Part shown: piece after piece, positions 15,100-17,186 of the stretch
Layout: the number at the start of each line of letters is the position of its first letter
Numbering within the stretch: position 1 is the stretch's first letter
From: Isotricha intestinalis
Taxonomy: Eukaryota; Ciliophora; Litostomatea; Vestibuliferida; Isotrichidae
DNA length: 17,186 bases
Direction: 5' to 3'
Assembly (NCBI GenBank): GCA_023807065.1
Contig: JAJJLU010000834.1
Location: 1-17,186, forward strand
Position numbers and translations under genes: made by a program
The notes under the pieces: generated by a model
What the model saw: only the letters and a program-made list of their open reading frames with translations
Databases searched by the model: none
What the model was told of the DNA's origin: nothing

Positions 15100-16617
15100 T
15101 TAATATTTCCAAATTTTTATTAATGCATCATCTGAATAAGAAGCTATATATCCTGGTTTTAATAATGTTAATCCAATAATTTCATCATCATGAGCATCAT
15201 TAATATATTTAACTAATTTATAACTTTTATTTTGGTAAATTTTAATTGATTTATTTTCTCCTCCTGTAATAATATCTCCATTATTTAATATTAAAATAGA
15301 ATAAACTTGTGTTTTATTTTCAATTTCAAAAACAACATTTTTTTTAGATAAACTAATTATTTTCATTATTCCATCATATCCACCTCCTATTATATATAAA
15401 TCTTTATTTATTGAATCTAAAGCATTATGATTACTACAATAAACATTATTTAATGAAAATATTATTTTATTTAAATTTAAATTCCAATATTTAAAATCAC
15501 CTTCTATACTACATGTAATAATATTATTATTTTCAATTTCTAACATTGATTCAATTGAATGATTATTATCAAATGTTTTATAACAATAATAATTATATGG
15601 TTCTTCTTTTAATTTACTCCAAAGTTTAATTGTTTTATCCGTTGAACAAGATATAATATTATTTGTATTATTTTGATATATGATTTTATTAATAATGTCT
15701 TTGTGATCTTTTAAAGTATCTAAAAGACAATAATTAATTCCTGTAATATTCCATTTTTTAATTGTTTTGTCTGCTGAAGAAGAAAAAAAATTATTATCAT
15801 CGATTATTGCTATATATGTTATATATGAATTATGAGCATTATCAATTGATAATATTAATTTTTTTGATATTGGTCCATATATTTTAATTGATTTATCTGA
15901 AGAAACTGAAATAAATTTTCCTGAAGGAAAAACAGTTAAAAAATTTACTGAATCAGAATGATTTGATATTGTTAAATATAATGATAAGTTTAATATATTA
16001 TTTTTTTCATTGTTTTTTTTTTGAAATATATTTTTGGCACTATTACTTCTATTACTTTGTTTATGATCACTTAAATTTAGTTCTATTAATTTATTCTTTT
16101 TATCTTTCTCTCTTCTTCTTTCTAATTCTAATTTTAATCTTTTATTTTCATTTTTATAATACTCATTTTCTTTCCTTAAAGTTTGGCATTCATTTAATAT
16201 ATTTATAAATTCTTCTAATGTAGAAGGATAAGGAATAGATAATTCTAAAATTTTTGGAGTTAATATTAAAATAATATTTGTTGTTTTTACCATAGGAGAT
16301 AAAATAACAAATTTATAATTATAATTATCTTTCATAATCATAAATTTACTTTCTGAAATTCTTTGGAAAAAAAATAAAAAAATATCATCTAAATTTTCGT
16401 ATATTGATAGAACTTTATTATTATTTTGTAATTCATCCATTGAAATATTTGATTCAAAAACACTTTTTGGTAAATCTGTTTTATTAAAAAATGTAAATTT
16501 AATTGAATTAATTTCCTGCGTTAAAGTTAATATCCATTCAATTCCATCGAAAGGAATTTTAAAATTTTGAGGAGATAAACTATTATTTTGTTCTTTATAT
16601 TTTCTTGTATTTTGCAT
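15100..16617 (-). CDS. WD40-repeat protein with N-terminal domain and coiled coil
   Basis: The 505-aa product has three parts. Residues about 25-120 form a compact alpha/beta-looking domain (IEWILTLT, then NNKVLSIYENLDDIFLFF and FMIMKDN). I recall this W-x-L-x-L / N-K-x-F-x-x-F-x-x-I-x-E-I pattern as common at the N-terminus of ciliate WD40 and coiled-coil proteins. Residues about 132-182 form a charged coiled coil. Residues about 210-505 are a seven-bladed WD40 propeller; clear blades end in SSDKSIKIYG, SADKTIKKWN, STDKTIKLWS and SYSDDALIKIWKY. WD40 propellers are protein-interaction platforms, and the coiled coil suggests self-association. No catalytic domain is present, and the exact role and orthologue cannot be named. 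The gene has no introns, ends in TAA, and starts at the first in-frame ATG. Confidence 0.82.
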   Translation of the reverse strand: MQNTRKYKEQNNSLSPQNFKIPFDGIEWILTLTQEINSIKFTFFNKTDLPKSVFESNISMDELQNNNKVLSIYENLDDIFLFFFQRISESKFMIMKDNYNYKFVILSPMVKTTNIILILTPKILELSIPYPSTLEEFINILNECQTLRKENEYYKNENKRLKLELERRREKDKKNKLIELNLSDHKQSNRSNSAKNIFQKKNNEKNNILNLSLYLTISNHSDSVNFLTVFPSGKFISVSSDKSIKIYGPISKKLILSIDNAHNSYITYIAIIDDNNFFSSSADKTIKKWNITGINYCLLDTLKDHKDIINKIIYQNNTNNIISCSTDKTIKLWSKLKEEPYNYYCYKTFDNNHSIESMLEIENNNIITCSIEGDFKYWNLNLNKIIFSLNNVYCSNHNALDSINKDLYIIGGGYDGIMKIISLSKKNVVFEIENKTQVYSILILNNGDIITGGENKSIKIYQNKSYKLVKYINDAHDDEIIGLTLLKPGYIASYSDDALIKIWKY

Positions 16618-17186
16618 TTTAAATAAAAATTTTAAATAATTAATAAAATGTTCAATTTATTTTTAAAAAATATAATAGAAAACACTTATACATCAATTAA
16701 TTGACTAATTACTTATTTTATTAATATCTAATAGAAGAATATTTTTGTAATAAATTCTTTAGATTTTATTTAAACAAGTTTTATTCACAAATTCAATAAA
16801 AGAAAATCTTCTCATAAATTTGGCTCAAATATTATGAATAATATATTCAAATAATAAATATTTTTCTATCTTATATTTTTTACTAATCATTCACATTATA
16901 ATAATATAAGAAATATTTCATTTATTTAAAACAATTTTACTTTTATATTATATAATAAATTTTAGAATACATCTTTTACTTCTAAATTCTTTATTTAATA
17001 ATTAATTAAAAAATTTTTCAGAAAATCCATGTTTTTTTAGTGATTTATCTTTTATTATGCATTGGTGTTCTGATACCATTTTTTTATAGTTTTTTTATGT
17101 TTTTTATTTTTTTTTTAATTGTAAAAATATTCTCTTTGGAATTGGAAAAGGAAGTAATGATGATGAAACTTATCAATATACTTTGT
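16618..17186. other. Upstream region of the WD40 gene to the window edge
   Basis: This A+T-rich stretch holds the 5' flank of the WD40 gene and, at the far right, a doubtful gene start. Stops are frequent in all frames up to about 17015. No telomere repeat is present, so the chromosome probably continues beyond the window. Confidence 0.55.
17019..17186 (+). CDS. Possible partial gene at the right edge
   Basis: Low-confidence candidate. One plus-strand frame is open from about 17019 to the window end. It encodes a very hydrophobic stretch (about 30 residues of Ile/Leu/Phe) that resembles one or two membrane segments, followed by LELEKEV; an ATG lies in that frame at 17097. It is preceded by a TTTTTCAG-like acceptor, so it could be an internal exon. 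A second frame ends in GKGSNDDETYQYTL, which looks more like soluble coding sequence and would require a splice. T-rich DNA gives hydrophobic open frames by chance, so this may not be a gene. Confidence 0.2.

Noticed and set aside
1..17186. tRNA, rRNA, CRISPR, transposase or virus-like genes
   Set aside because: I saw no B-box-like GGTTCGA element, no GC-rich structured RNA block, no regularly spaced repeats, and no transposase, integrase or polymerase motifs in the large frames.

Overview
This window looks like one end of a macronuclear chromosome from a ciliate. It opens with copies of a CCCCAAT telomere repeat, is extremely A+T-rich, is densely packed with genes on both strands, and carries spliceosomal introns of only 24-29 nt. 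Unlike Tetrahymena or Paramecium, the large genes behave as standard-code genes. Glutamine is written CAA, no TAA, TAG or TGA interrupts several thousand codons, five of the six large genes end in TAA and one ends in TGA. A ciliate group that keeps the standard code fits best. A litostome or rumen (trichostome) ciliate is my inference, not something proven by the sequence.

Layout, left to right. Telomere and subtelomere (1-429): no convincing gene, but a pair of G-rich motifs and a short inverted repeat. 430-823: a small two-exon membrane-protein candidate, then a lysine-rich mini-ORF. 973-3459 (-): exocyst subunit SEC15. 3712-4881 (-): an NBR1-like PB1/ZZ-finger protein with a degenerate FW-like domain and a C-terminal LIR-like motif. 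4882-6574: a long spacer riddled with stops that contains one coding-like relic. 6575-9106 (-): a low-complexity coiled-coil protein of unknown function. 9155-11384 (+): a four-exon leucine-rich-repeat/EF-hand protein whose start lies only 48 bp from the divergent coiled-coil gene. 11866-15081 (+): a two-exon RasGAP-like/VPS9 protein of GAPVD1/RME-6-like architecture. 15100-16617 (-): a WD40 protein convergent with the VPS9 gene, with 18 bp between the stops. 16618-17186: the WD40 upstream region and a doubtful gene fragment at the right edge.

Three of the six large genes belong to membrane-traffic families: exocyst tethering (SEC15), a Rab5-GEF-type VPS9 protein, and a selective-autophagy receptor-like protein. 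Nothing indicates an operon; each gene appears to be its own transcription unit. The most interesting points are the two degenerate trafficking proteins (a VPS9 domain lacking its usual acidic catalytic motif, and an NBR1-like protein whose FW-like domain has no tryptophan), the tiny introns that all create a stop if retained, and the ultra-compact shared promoter. I found no clear mobile element, CRISPR array, tRNA, rRNA or virus-like gene.
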